Part shown: piece by piece, positions 29,261 through 37,702 of the stretch
Layout of the letters: each line of letters starts with the position of its first letter
Numbering within the stretch: position 1 is the first letter of the stretch
Source of the DNA: Neoaquamicrobium sediminum
Lineage (GTDB): Bacteria > Pseudomonadota > Alphaproteobacteria > Rhizobiales > Rhizobiaceae
DNA: 64,000 nt
Direction: 5' to 3'
Assembly (NCBI RefSeq): GCF_013240295.1
Contig: NZ_JABETK010000001.1
Location: 1,488,001-1,552,000, forward strand
The notes under the pieces: model-generated
What the model saw: only the letters and a program-made list of their open reading frames with translations
Told to the model about the DNA's origin: nothing
Databases searched by the model: none
Program-made: the position numbers and the translations under genes

Positions 29261-29950
29261 CTATGAGGCGATCGTGCCGGTGGCAAGCGCGTGCTCGACG
29301 CCACCTTCCACATGCCGCACGAGCACCTCGCGCGCCTTTGCAGCATCTCTTTCCAATGCGGCATCGTGCATGATGCGATGTTCTTCCGCCGCAATGTCGC
29401 CTCGGAACGACAAGGCAATCATCTGGTAACGCAGATATTTGTCGAACACACCGGCATGGGTCTCCATCAGCACGACGGAGCCGCAGGCGGAAATGAGCGC
29501 CTGGTGAAATTCCCAGTCGTACCGCTTCCACAGCTCCGTTTCGCTGAAGTCGCCGGCGCGCATGCAGCGCTCCAGCGTGGCGAGCTTGTGATGCGCCGCA
29601 ACGACGCGACCTTCCCAGTCCATATCGCCAGCAGCGAACGACTGTTCCAGCGCATGGCCTTCGAGGAGAAGGCGCAGTGCAGCGATCTCCCGCAGGTTTT
29701 CGGCGGAAACGGGCGCCACCTCGAAACCGCGCTGGCCTTCGGCCACGACGAGGCTTTCCGAGGAGAGTCGGTTCAGGATCTCGCGCAACGTACTGATACT
29801 GGCGCCATAGGCGTCGCGCAGGCGCTCCAGCTTCAACTTCTGCCCGGGTGCCAGTCGGCCGAAGACAATGTCGGATCGAATCCGACGATAGGCATTTTCT
29901 CCGATAGTCGGCGCGGGTTCGTTAGCGTGCGGGGCGGCTTCTGGGTTCAT
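29261..29950 (-). CDS. GntR-family regulator, FCD domain (copy 1)
   Basis: A 229-residue GntR/FadR-subfamily protein with winged HTH 'YGASISTLREILNRLSSESLVV' and an all-helical FCD domain ('LRLLLEGHALEQSF', 'WEFHQALISACGS', 'HDAALERD'). It is a clear paralogue of the next gene, sharing long stretches of the HTH and 'EFH-ALISACGS'. Both lie between aroE and the TRAP transporter genes and probably sense a shikimate/quinate-type ligand. The minus-strand order suggests co-transcription with aroE. Confidence 0.86.
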   Translation of the reverse strand: MNPEAAPHANEPAPTIGENAYRRIRSDIVFGRLAPGQKLKLERLRDAYGASISTLREILNRLSSESLVVAEGQRGFEVAPVSAENLREIAALRLLLEGHALEQSFAAGDMDWEGRVVAAHHKLATLERCMRAGDFSETELWKRYDWEFHQALISACGSVVLMETHAGVFDKYLRYQMIALSFRGDIAAEEHRIMHDAALERDAAKAREVLVRHVEGGVEHALATGTIAS

Positions 29951-29997
29951 ACGATCGTCTTAATGTCGGATGAACTCGCCTGCAATGGCGCAGCGGA

Positions 29998-30672
29998 TCA
30001 GGCCGGCAGCAAGCCGTTGCGAACCGTGTGCTCGACGCATGCCCGTATGTGCCTCGCCAGAATGGCCATCGCGGTGTCATGATCGCGTTTGAGCGCGCAG
30101 TCGAGAAGCTGACGGTGCTCGGCCGAAGCTTCCTCGCCACGATAGATGACGGCGATGATCTGATAGCGCAGGTAGTGATCGAAGATCTGTCGGTGCGCCG
30201 ACATCAGTTCGTTCGAACCGCAAGCCGAAATCAAGGCCGCGTGGAACTCGCGATCGTAGCGTTTCCAGTCCTCGGTGACCGACCGGGCGCCACCCGCCAT
30301 CTGGGCTTCCATACGCGCCAGCTTGTGATGGGCGGCCAGAACCGCGCCCTCCCATTCCACATCGCCGCGCAGGAAGGATTCCTTGAGCGCATGGCCCTCC
30401 AGCAGTTCGCGCATCGCCGCCACGTCGCGAAAATGCTGTTGCGACACCGACGCGACGGCGAAGCCGCGCTGGCCTTCGGCAAGCACCAGCCGCTCTGACG
30501 CCAGTCGGTTGAGGATTTCGCGCAGCGTGCTCACGCTTGCCTGATAGGTTTCCCGCAGGCGCTCCAGCCGGAGCCTCGCCCCCGGTGCAAGGCCGCCGAA
30601 AATGATGTCGTGGCGGATATGGCGATAGGCTGCTTCGCCCGCGGTATCCAGTGCGGAGGTCAGTTCGGACAT
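29998..30672 (-). CDS. GntR-family regulator, FCD domain (copy 2)
   Basis: A 224-residue paralogue of the preceding regulator: HTH 'YQASVSTLREILNRLASERLVL', FCD 'MRELLEGHALKESF', 'EFHAALISACGSNELM'. The frame is open to 30858, but ATG 30672, preceded by GGGAAG six bases away, gives a length like its paralogue; ATG 30699 is the alternative. It is divergent from the TRAP substrate-binding gene, which it probably controls. Confidence 0.85.
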   Translation of the reverse strand: MSELTSALDTAGEAAYRHIRHDIIFGGLAPGARLRLERLRETYQASVSTLREILNRLASERLVLAEGQRGFAVASVSQQHFRDVAAMRELLEGHALKESFLRGDVEWEGAVLAAHHKLARMEAQMAGGARSVTEDWKRYDREFHAALISACGSNELMSAHRQIFDHYLRYQIIAVIYRGEEASAEHRQLLDCALKRDHDTAMAILARHIRACVEHTVRNGLLPA

Positions 30673-30881
30673 GATGCGCTTCCCGGTCGAGGCGTTCATC
30701 GCAGCTTCGCGAGCGGCCCGCAAGACGTCGACCTGCAATATCACTTCGAATGATGGAAACAGAAATATAGGAGATTTTTGATAACGCCTATTGATCGAAG
30801 GTCTGTCTAGTGGCAAGAGTCTCTTCATGACGGGCAGTGCCACGCTGGCCGTTGCCAACCGAATGGCCAGGGAGGACTGCC

Positions 30882-31868
30882 ATGATCGATTTCACAAGAC
30901 GAGCGCTGCTCGCGGCGGGCGCCGCACTCGCGCTTGCCGGCTCCACCGTCGCCGCGACCGCGCAGGACAAGGTCGCGTTGCGCTTTTCCGCCGTATTCTC
31001 CGAGCAGGACATCCGTGCGGAGATGATGAAGAAGTTCGCCGAGCAGATCGGTGAAGAGTTCGACTATCAGGGCTATTATGGCGGCACCCTGTTCAAGCAG
31101 GGTACGGAACTCGTCGCTCTGCAGCGCGGGAACCTCGAGATGGGCAATATCGCTCCGCAGGACATTTCCAACCAGATCCCAGCGTGGTCGGTGCTTACCT
31201 CCGCCTATCTCTTCCGCGATGCAAACCACCTGCGTACGTTCTTTGCCAGCGAACCCGGCCAGGAAATGAAGCAGATGGTCGAGGACCAGCTTGGCGTGAA
31301 AGTTCTGGGCCCGACGTATTTCGGCGCGCGCCAGGTGGGGCTGCGGGTGGACAAGAAGATCAACACGCCGGCTGACATGGCCGGGATCAAGCTGCGCATG
31401 CCCGGTGGCGATGCGTGGCAGTTCCTCGGCCAGGCGCTTGGAGCAAACCCGACGCCGATGGCCTATGCCGAGGTCTATACCGGCCTGCAGACCGGTGCGA
31501 TCGACGGGCAGGACAACCCGCTGCCCAACGTGCAGAACATGAAGTTCTACGAGGTCATGTCGCAGATCGTCATGACATCGCATCTCGTCGGCTACGATCT
31601 CCTGACCATTTCGCTCGACGCATGGAACAAGCTCAGCTCTGAGCAGCAGGAGAAGGTCCAGGCCGCGGCCGATGCCGCGATCGAGTGGAGCACCGGCGAG
31701 CATCTCAAGCGCGAGGAGGAGCTGGCTTCGTTCTTCAAGGAGCAGGGGCTGGAAATCTACACTCCCGACCTGGAAGCCTTCCGTAGCAACGCGCAGAAGA
31801 TGTATCTTGAATCCGAACTGGCCAAGGACTGGCCGGAGGGCATGGTCGATCGCATCAACGCGCTCTGA
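30882..31868 (+). CDS. TRAP transporter substrate-binding protein (DctP family)
   Basis: A 328-residue periplasmic protein with a twin-arginine-like signal ('FTRRALLAAGAALALAG'). The TRAP DctP family appears in 'YYGGTLFKQGTELV', the ligand Arg region 'GARQVGLRVDKKINTPADMAGIKLR' and 'VYTGLQTGAIDGQDNPLPNVQNMKFYEV'. The start at 30882 follows AGGGAGG. It heads a dctPQM operon that ends with an aroQ-like gene, so the ligand may be a shikimate/quinate-like acid (inference). Confidence 0.88.
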   Translation: MIDFTRRALLAAGAALALAGSTVAATAQDKVALRFSAVFSEQDIRAEMMKKFAEQIGEEFDYQGYYGGTLFKQGTELVALQRGNLEMGNIAPQDISNQIPAWSVLTSAYLFRDANHLRTFFASEPGQEMKQMVEDQLGVKVLGPTYFGARQVGLRVDKKINTPADMAGIKLRMPGGDAWQFLGQALGANPTPMAYAEVYTGLQTGAIDGQDNPLPNVQNMKFYEVMSQIVMTSHLVGYDLLTISLDAWNKLSSEQQEKVQAAADAAIEWSTGEHLKREEELASFFKEQGLEIYTPDLEAFRSNAQKMYLESELAKDWPEGMVDRINAL

Positions 31869-31964
31869 TCCAGGGCCGATTTTTGCAACCCGGGCCGCCC
31901 GACAGGGCGGGCCGGGAATTTCTTCCCGCGGCGCCGGACCGCGGATACCGGCTCGGAGGTCGCC

Positions 31965-32474
31965 ATGCGGTTCGCTCGCATCGGGCAGTTTCTCTATCGA
32001 CGCGCGGAAAACCTGCTGGCGCTGATGCTGGCGGTCATGTTCCTCGCCTTCATGGCGCAGGTGATCTTCCGCTACTTCCTCAACTTTCCGATCGGCTGGA
32101 CGTCGGAACTCACCGTCATCATGTGGCTGTGGCTGGTGTTGTGGGGCGCGGCGTTCGTGCTGGGCGAGGATGAGGAAATCCGTTTCGACCTCGTCTACGG
32201 CTCGGTCAACCCCGCCGTGCGGCGCGTGATGACGATCCTGTTCGCCGTAGCGCTCGTCGTCATCTACGCGCTCTCCTTTCCCGCGGTCTACGACTACGTG
32301 ACCTTCATGAAAGTCCAGTCAACCGCGTACCTCAAGATCCGCTTCGACTACCTGTTTTCGATCTATCTGCTGTTCGCGGCCGCTGCGATCCTTCGCTATG
32401 GCTGGCTGGTGTGGAGCGCCATGCGTGGTGACATCGCCGGCCGCGACGCGGAACATACGGGTTCCGGCCTATGA
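31965..32474 (+). CDS. TRAP transporter small permease (DctQ)
   Basis: A 169-residue protein with four hydrophobic segments ('LLALMLAVMFLAFMAQVIFRYF' first) and the DctQ signature 'GWTSELTVIMWLWLVLWGAAFVLGEDEEIRFD'. GGAGG precedes the ATG. Its end overlaps the dctM start by 4 nt. Confidence 0.88.
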   Translation: MRFARIGQFLYRRAENLLALMLAVMFLAFMAQVIFRYFLNFPIGWTSELTVIMWLWLVLWGAAFVLGEDEEIRFDLVYGSVNPAVRRVMTILFAVALVVIYALSFPAVYDYVTFMKVQSTAYLKIRFDYLFSIYLLFAAAAILRYGWLVWSAMRGDIAGRDAEHTGSGL

Positions 32475-33772
32475 GTTTCACCGATCCGTTCACGCTTTGC
32501 CTGATTGCTATCATCGGCCTTAGCCTGCTTGGCCTGCCGATCGGCCACGCCATGATCGCCGGCTCTATCGTCTATCTCTACCTGGCCGGCCTCGACATGG
32601 GCACGGCGGCGGAGCAGCTGCTCAACGGCATGTATACGAGCTACATCCTGCTCGCGGTGCCGCTGTTCATCCTCTCCGCCGAGATCATGAACAGCGGTTC
32701 GATGACCGAACGTCTGCTGGGCTTCTGCAACGCGCTGGTCGGGCGATTCCGGGGCGGTCTCGCCCAGGTCAACGTCGTCCAGTCGATCATCTTCGCCGGA
32801 ATGTCCGGCTCGGCCATCGCCGATGCCGCCGGCGTGGGCAAGATGATGCAGAAGATGATGACCGATGGCGGTCGTTATCCGGCGAGCTTCGCCGCCGCGC
32901 TGACCGCCGCGACCGCCGTCATCGGGCCGATCATTCCGCCCTCGATCCCGGTCGTGCTCTACGCGCTCGTGTCTGACGCGTCGATCGGCTACCTGTTTCT
33001 CGGCGGCATGGTGCCCGGGCTGCTGATGGGCCTGATGCAGATGGGGCTGGTGGTGCATATAGCCCGCAAGCGCAACTTTCCGGTCGAGGAGCCGGTGCCG
33101 CTGCGCGAGATTCCCGGCATCACGCTGCGCGCCCTTCCGGCGTTGATGATGCCGGTGGTGCTGCTTGGCGGCATCTATTCCGGCATCACCACACCGACGG
33201 AGGCGGCCGCTATTGCGGCGGCCTATGCGTTCCTCGTTTCGGCATTGCTTTACCGCACCGTGACCTGGCGCGGCACATACAAGACGCTGCTGTCGAGCGC
33301 CCGCACGACCGCGTCGATCGGCATGCTGATCGCCGGCGCGCTGGTCTTCAACTATGTCGTGACGGTCGAGAACATCCCGCGGACGCTGAGCGTGTTCCTG
33401 CAGGGCTTCGACCTGTCGCCGACGACGTTCCTGATCATCGTCAACATCCTGCTGCTGGCACTCGGCTGCCTTCTCGAAGGCACGACGATCATCCTCATCG
33501 TCATCCCGGTGCTGATCCCTACCGCGCAGGCCCTCGGCGTCGACCTCGTGCATTTCGGCATCGTCTGCGTAGTCAACATCATGATCGGGCTGATCACGCC
33601 GCCCTACGGCCTGCTCCTGTTCATCATGACCAATATCGGACAGGTGTCACTGCGCGCACTGGTGCGCGACATCCTGCCGTTCCTCTATGCGATGCTGGCC
33701 TCGCTGGCGCTCATCACATTCTTCCCCGACCTCGTTCTCTTCCTGCCCCGTCTGCTGGGCTACCAGGGCTGA
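32471..33772 (+). CDS. TRAP transporter large permease (DctM)
   Basis: A 433-residue integral membrane protein, about 12 hydrophobic segments, the ion-coupled TRAP permease. Signatures are 'SIIFAGMSGSAIADAAGVGKMM', 'VIGPIIPPSIPVVLYAL' and 'TPTEAAAIAAAYAF'. It overlaps dctQ by 4 nt and lies 6 bp before the aroQ-like gene. Confidence 0.9.
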   Translation: MSFTDPFTLCLIAIIGLSLLGLPIGHAMIAGSIVYLYLAGLDMGTAAEQLLNGMYTSYILLAVPLFILSAEIMNSGSMTERLLGFCNALVGRFRGGLAQVNVVQSIIFAGMSGSAIADAAGVGKMMQKMMTDGGRYPASFAAALTAATAVIGPIIPPSIPVVLYALVSDASIGYLFLGGMVPGLLMGLMQMGLVVHIARKRNFPVEEPVPLREIPGITLRALPALMMPVVLLGGIYSGITTPTEAAAIAAAYAFLVSALLYRTVTWRGTYKTLLSSARTTASIGMLIAGALVFNYVVTVENIPRTLSVFLQGFDLSPTTFLIIVNILLLALGCLLEGTTIILIVIPVLIPTAQALGVDLVHFGIVCVVNIMIGLITPPYGLLLFIMTNIGQVSLRALVRDILPFLYAMLASLALITFFPDLVLFLPRLLGYQG

Positions 33773-33778
33773 TCCTTC

Positions 33779-34213
33779 ATGACTGCACCGATCTACGTTC
33801 TCAACGGCCCCAACCTCAATCGCCTCGGCACGCGTGAGCCGGCAATCTATGGCAGCACGACGCTGAGCGAGGTCGAGGCGATGTGCCGCTCGGCAGCCGG
33901 CGAAATGCCGGTCGAGTTCCGGCAGTCGAACCGTGAGTACGAGATCGTCGACTGGGTTCACGAGGCGATCGACCGGCCTGCCGCCGGCATCGTCATCAAC
34001 CCGGCCGCCTTCACCTTCACATCCATCGCCATTCTGGACGCGCTGAAGATGTTCCCACGGCCGATCATCGAGCTGCACATATCCAACATCCACCGCCGGG
34101 AAGACATCTACCAGCATTCGCTGGTTTCGAAGATCGCCACGGCTGTCATCGCCGGGCTTGGCCCCAAAGGCTATGCGACTGCTATGCGGGCGATGAAGGA
34201 CCTGATCGGATAA
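33779..34213 (+). CDS. aroQ: Type II 3-dehydroquinate dehydratase-like protein (diverged AroQ)
   Basis: 144 residues with the type II DHQase fold: 'LNGPNLNRLGTREP' and the catalytic Tyr24 in 'PAIYGSTTL', Asn74 in 'INPAAF', His100 in 'ELHISNIHRRE'. Two usual substrate contacts are changed: the His of 'THTS' is Phe80 ('AAFTFTS'), and the Arg-rich 'EFRRHS' loop reads 'DIYQHS'. It follows dctM by 6 bp in an apparent transport operon, so it is probably catabolic, and its substrate may not be plain 3-dehydroquinate. Confidence 0.78.
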   Translation: MTAPIYVLNGPNLNRLGTREPAIYGSTTLSEVEAMCRSAAGEMPVEFRQSNREYEIVDWVHEAIDRPAAGIVINPAAFTFTSIAILDALKMFPRPIIELHISNIHRREDIYQHSLVSKIATAVIAGLGPKGYATAMRAMKDLIG

Positions 34214-34386
34214 GCGAATGCTGGCCTTCGCAGAATCATGTTTCGCTAAAATTCCCAGATGAGGAATGATATTCTAGCGCTGCCGTGCTTGCTCGCGCAG
34301 TCGTGCGCTGACTCAACACGCTCCGAAGTCTAAAACCCATTCAGGATCCCGGATCGATTTCGGGAAATGATACGGAGTTCGATCAC
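34214..34386. other. Intergenic gap with nested inverted repeats
   Basis: No gene. ATTCC-CAGATGA-GGAAT sits inside a wider CGCTA...TAGCG repeat around 34243-34280. It could be a weak terminator for the TRAP operon; there is no T tract. Confidence 0.3.
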
Positions 34387-35298
34387 ATGCGCATCGCTTC
34401 ATTGGCATTCACGCTTTCGATTCTCGCCGCCCCGGCGCTCGCGGCGGATGCCGGTCCGCTGGTTGACGCCGATTGGGTCAAGGCGAACGCCGGCAAGGAA
34501 AACGTCGTCATCCTCGACATTCGCGATAAGGTCGCCGAAACGGAACTGGGAGACACGCCCTATATCGAGGGCGCGGTGGTTGCTCCCTACGCAAGTGCGG
34601 GCTGGCGTACCGAGATCGACGGGGTCCCAGGCAAGCTGCCGCCGCTGGACCAGATCACCAAGCTGATCGGCGACCTCGGCATCGACAATGACGACCATGT
34701 CGTCATCGTGCCATGGGGCACCGATTCCTCCGAATTCGGCGGCGCGACCCGCATCTACTGGACATTCAAATATCTCGGCCACGACGATGTCTCCATTCTC
34801 GACGGCGGCTGGCGGCAGTACGATGCGGCCGGCGGCGCGCGCACTGCGGAAGCGGTCACGCCCGAACCGGCCACCTTCACCGCGGACCCGCAGGAAGACC
34901 TGCTTGCCACCACCGAGGAGGTTGTCGCGGCGCTGGAAGCCGGGACGAAGCTCGTCGACGGCCGTCCCGCGGAACAGTTCACGGGCAAGTCGAAAAGCCC
35001 GGTCGTGCGCGCCAACGGCACGATCCCCGGCTCCGTGAACATCCAGCATTCCGACCTCTACAGCGCGGACTATGCGAGCTTCGCGCGTCCCGAGACGGTG
35101 AAGGCGCTGAGCGAAGCTGTCGGCCTGGCGACTGACGAGGAAAACATCGCGTTCTGCAACACCGGCCACTGGGCATCCGTCGCTTGGTTCGGGCTTTCCG
35201 AGGTGCTGGGCAACAAGAACACCAGCATGTACGATGGATCGATGGCCGAGTGGACCGCCGATCCGGCGCGCCCGGTCGAGAACAAGTCCGGCAGCTAG
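34387..35298 (+). CDS. Periplasmic rhodanese/thiosulfate sulfurtransferase
   Basis: 303 residues: a cleavable signal peptide (about 1-20) and two rhodanese domains (~25-155 and ~172-295). The catalytic Cys257 is in the second domain loop 'FCNTGHWASVAW'. Compared with SseA/TST the loop is CNTGHWAS instead of CRxGxT, as seen in secreted relatives. It is followed by a YeeE/TsuA transporter gene, so it probably handles thiosulfate or another sulfane sulfur in the periplasm before import. Confidence 0.85.
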   Translation: MRIASLAFTLSILAAPALAADAGPLVDADWVKANAGKENVVILDIRDKVAETELGDTPYIEGAVVAPYASAGWRTEIDGVPGKLPPLDQITKLIGDLGIDNDDHVVIVPWGTDSSEFGGATRIYWTFKYLGHDDVSILDGGWRQYDAAGGARTAEAVTPEPATFTADPQEDLLATTEEVVAALEAGTKLVDGRPAEQFTGKSKSPVVRANGTIPGSVNIQHSDLYSADYASFARPETVKALSEAVGLATDEENIAFCNTGHWASVAWFGLSEVLGNKNTSMYDGSMAEWTADPARPVENKSGS

Positions 35299-35336
35299 GT
35301 CGAAAACGCTCCTCAGCCGCCACCTGGATGGCGACA

Positions 35337-35364
35337 CAAGTGTCCGGAATTTTCCGGACACTTG
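35337..35364. promoter_or_regulatory. Perfect 28-bp inverted repeat upstream of the TsuA-like gene
   Basis: CAAGTGTCCGGAA-TT-TTCCGGACACTTG, two perfect 13-bp arms with a 2-bp centre, 34 bp before the transporter start and 38 bp after the sulfurtransferase stop. The near-zero loop favours a DNA operator over an RNA terminator. No regulator gene is next to it. Confidence 0.65.
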
Positions 35365-35398
35365 CAGTTTGGGAACGCCGCACCGCGGCGGACTGTGA

Positions 35399-36613
35399 AT
35401 GACAGACGTGACCATCGGCCGCCCGGCCGCCCTTCCCGCCCCGATAATCGATCGCGCACCGGCCCTGGTCGCCGGCGGCGCCCTGCTGGTCGGCTTCCTG
35501 GCGATAACGCAACTGATCGATCTGAGGCAGGCGGCACTCTTTATGGTCGGCGGACTGCTCGGCGCCGCGCTCTATCACGGCTCCTTCGGCTTCACCGGCG
35601 GCTGGCGCCGGATGGTCGTCGAGCGGCGGGGACGCGGCATCCGCGCGCAGATGCTGATGATCGGCGTCGCCGCGGTGGCGATGATCCCGCTGATCGCCGC
35701 CGGTAATCTCGGCGACCAGGCACTGGTCGGCGCGATGGGCCCGGTTGGCGTGTCGGTGATCGTCGGGGCAACGATGTTCGGGCTTGGCATGCAGCTCGGC
35801 GGCGGCTGCGGGTCGGGCACGCTGTTCACGGTCGGCGGTGGCTCCTCACGCATGCTGGTGACGCTGGTCTTCTTCATCATCGGTGCGCTCGTGGGTACCG
35901 CGCATCTACCATGGTGGCTGACGCTGCCGTCGCTGGGTACGATCGACATCGGCCGCGAACTCGGGACCGGCACGGCGGTTCTGGCGGCTCTTGTCGGCCT
36001 TGGGCTCGTCGCGTTGGTGACGGCCCTGATCGAACGCCGCGCTCATGGAAACATCGAAACGGAACCGGTTCCGAGCCGGGCCGGCTGGAACTGGCTGACC
36101 TACGGTCCATGGCCGCTGGTGGGTGCGGGGCTTCTGCTCGCTCTGCTCAATATCGCCACCCTGCTGCTTGCCGGCCATCCATGGTCTGTCACCTTCGGCT
36201 TCGGGCTGTGGGGCGCCAAGGCCGCGCAGGCCGTGGGCGTGCCGGTCGAGACCTGGGAATTCTGGAACTGGCCGGGGCCGCAGACGGCGCTTCAGTCGAG
36301 CGTTCTCGCCGACGTCACCTCGGTGATGAATTTCGGTATCGTCCTCGGGGCAGCGCTGGCGGCGAGCCTCGCCGGCAGGTTCGCACCCAAGGCCAAGATC
36401 CCGCTCGGCTCGTTCCTGGCTGCAGTGGTGGGCGGCCTGCTGATGGGCTACGGGGCGCGGCTTTCCTTCGGCTGCAATATCGGCGCGCTGTTCTCCGGCA
36501 TCGCGTCCGGCAGCCTGCATGGCTGGCTGTGGTTTGCCTGCGCCTTTGTTGGGTCGCTGGCAGGTGTCTGGGCGCGGCCGCTGTTCGGCCTCGATGGGTT
36601 CTCCAGGAAATGA
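35399..36613 (+). CDS. YeeE/YedE-family thiosulfate transporter (TsuA-like)
   Basis: A 404-residue inner-membrane protein with about ten segments. The two Cys motifs of the sulfur-transport family are seen: 'GLGMQLGGGCGSGTLF' (Cys137) and 'RLSFGCNIGALFSG' (Cys359). Characterised TsuA relatives pass thiosulfate along conserved cysteines. The periplasmic sulfurtransferase upstream and the Cys-rich protein overlapping its stop support a sulfur-handling operon. Confidence 0.87.
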   Translation: MTDVTIGRPAALPAPIIDRAPALVAGGALLVGFLAITQLIDLRQAALFMVGGLLGAALYHGSFGFTGGWRRMVVERRGRGIRAQMLMIGVAAVAMIPLIAAGNLGDQALVGAMGPVGVSVIVGATMFGLGMQLGGGCGSGTLFTVGGGSSRMLVTLVFFIIGALVGTAHLPWWLTLPSLGTIDIGRELGTGTAVLAALVGLGLVALVTALIERRAHGNIETEPVPSRAGWNWLTYGPWPLVGAGLLLALLNIATLLLAGHPWSVTFGFGLWGAKAAQAVGVPVETWEFWNWPGPQTALQSSVLADVTSVMNFGIVLGAALAASLAGRFAPKAKIPLGSFLAAVVGGLLMGYGARLSFGCNIGALFSGIASGSLHGWLWFACAFVGSLAGVWARPLFGLDGFSRK

Positions 36614-36966
36614 GTACGTCCCGTAATACGTTGCTCTTCGGCGCCGCGCTGACCGTGGCCACCGCCGCCGTCGCAGTCGACCATTACACGCATCCCGTTC
36701 CGCGCGCGCAGCCGGGAGCCGCTTCCGGGGCCGGTGGCGGTTCGCCATGTGCGGCTGCAGCTCCTTGCGCTGCAGGCTCGCCCTGTGCCGCCGGCGGGCC
36801 GCGTGCCGCACCTCCTCCGCCCCCGGCACCAGTGCCGGCCTCGCCTTGCGCACCCGCGGCGCCCAAGCTCGCACCACCCCCGCCGCCGGCTCCCATGCCC
36901 TCCGGCGAGAAGAAGCTCGCGCCGCCCCCTCCTCCTCTTCCGAGGCCGGCAGAGGACAATGGCTGA
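36610..36966 (+). CDS. Small secreted/anchored Cys-Pro-Ala-rich protein
   Basis: 118 residues. An N-terminal hydrophobic segment ('TLLFGAALTVATAAVAV') suggests export or membrane anchoring. The rest is low-complexity: four Cys, each in a [S/A]PCA unit, then two 'LAPPPPP' repeats. It starts inside the transporter stop (ATGA) and ends 8 bp into the next gene, so it belongs to the operon. I do not recognise a family; a sulfur- or metal-carrying role in the periplasm is only a guess from the context and the spaced cysteines. Confidence 0.65.
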   Translation: MSTSRNTLLFGAALTVATAAVAVDHYTHPVPRAQPGAASGAGGGSPCAAAAPCAAGSPCAAGGPRAAPPPPPAPVPASPCAPAAPKLAPPPPPAPMPSGEKKLAPPPPPLPRPAEDNG

Positions 36967-37545
36967 GGACGGCAAGGCGCTCGCGCTGCGCGAGATCGCG
37001 CTCTGCGAGACCGTGCTCGCCAAGGGCGGGCTCAACGTGCTGTCCGAGACCTTTCGCGGCGTCGCCGACATCACGGCATGGGAGCATTATCCACCGGGCG
37101 ACGTGTTCGACCCGGCGAGTGGCGCCCAGTGGTATTATCACTGCCATACGGCGGACGCGGGTGAGACAGAGCACGGACACTTCCACTGCTTCGTACGCCC
37201 GCAGGGGCCCGAAGGCCCGATCCACCATCTTGCCGCTGTTGGCGTCGATGCCTACGGCCGCATGCTTCGCCTTTTCACAGTGAACCAGTGGGTTGTCGGC
37301 GACGACTGGCTCGACGCGGAAGCGACGGTCGCGCTCCTGCCGCGCTTCGATATACAGATGCCGCAGCCTTCTTACCTCGTGAACCGCTGGCTGACCGCAA
37401 TCTTCACCGCCTATGAGGCTGAAATCGCCGAGCTGATCCATAAGCGCGACCGCGCGCTTGCCTCCATCGGCCGCCCGAGGGCGTCGAAGCGAGGCAGGAC
37501 AGGGCGCTGGAAGTCGTCTCCGAACTGGTCATCCCGCCGCGATAG
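36959..37545 (+). CDS. Uncharacterised protein, possibly DUF6969 (frameshifted at 3' end)
   Basis: About 195 residues after repair; no signal peptide and no membrane segment. Recognisable features are 'WEHYPPGDVFDP', 'YYHCHTADAGETEHGHFHCF' (a cluster of five His and two Cys, suggesting metal binding) and 'VNQWVVGDDWLDAE'. The frame is lost at about 37463-37465, one base missing; the proper end 'HRPPEGVEARQDRALEVVSE' is read in another frame to TAG 37543-37545. It overlaps the Cys/Pro-rich gene by 8 bp. I recall this as DUF6969 but am not certain. Confidence 0.65.
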
Positions 37546-37702
37546 TTGGCGGACAACTACGCGAGGCTGGGGCAAGCTTGTCAGGAGCTTTTGTCATCCG
37601 TTGGAATTTGGCCTTTTCGCGACGCCCGGTTTCAAGCAATCTAACAACTCAACCTGAAGGTATGCCCGTCGACGTCTTTCCCCGATCCGAAAGCCCAGTT
37701 CG

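Noticed and set aside
33770..33799. TGATCC-N18-TACGTT at the start of the aroQ-like gene, like an RpoE promoter
   Set aside because: The -10 does not fit TAGRAS, and the site lies inside the dctM-aroQ junction and coding sequence.
35911..36609. Long plus-strand open frame over the TsuA-like gene
   Set aside because: Arg-rich shadow of the transporter in another frame; only its end, from ATG 36610, is a plausible gene.
35906..37441. Long minus-strand open frame over the sulfur operon
   Set aside because: Antisense shadow with no recognisable domain; the plus-strand genes explain the region.
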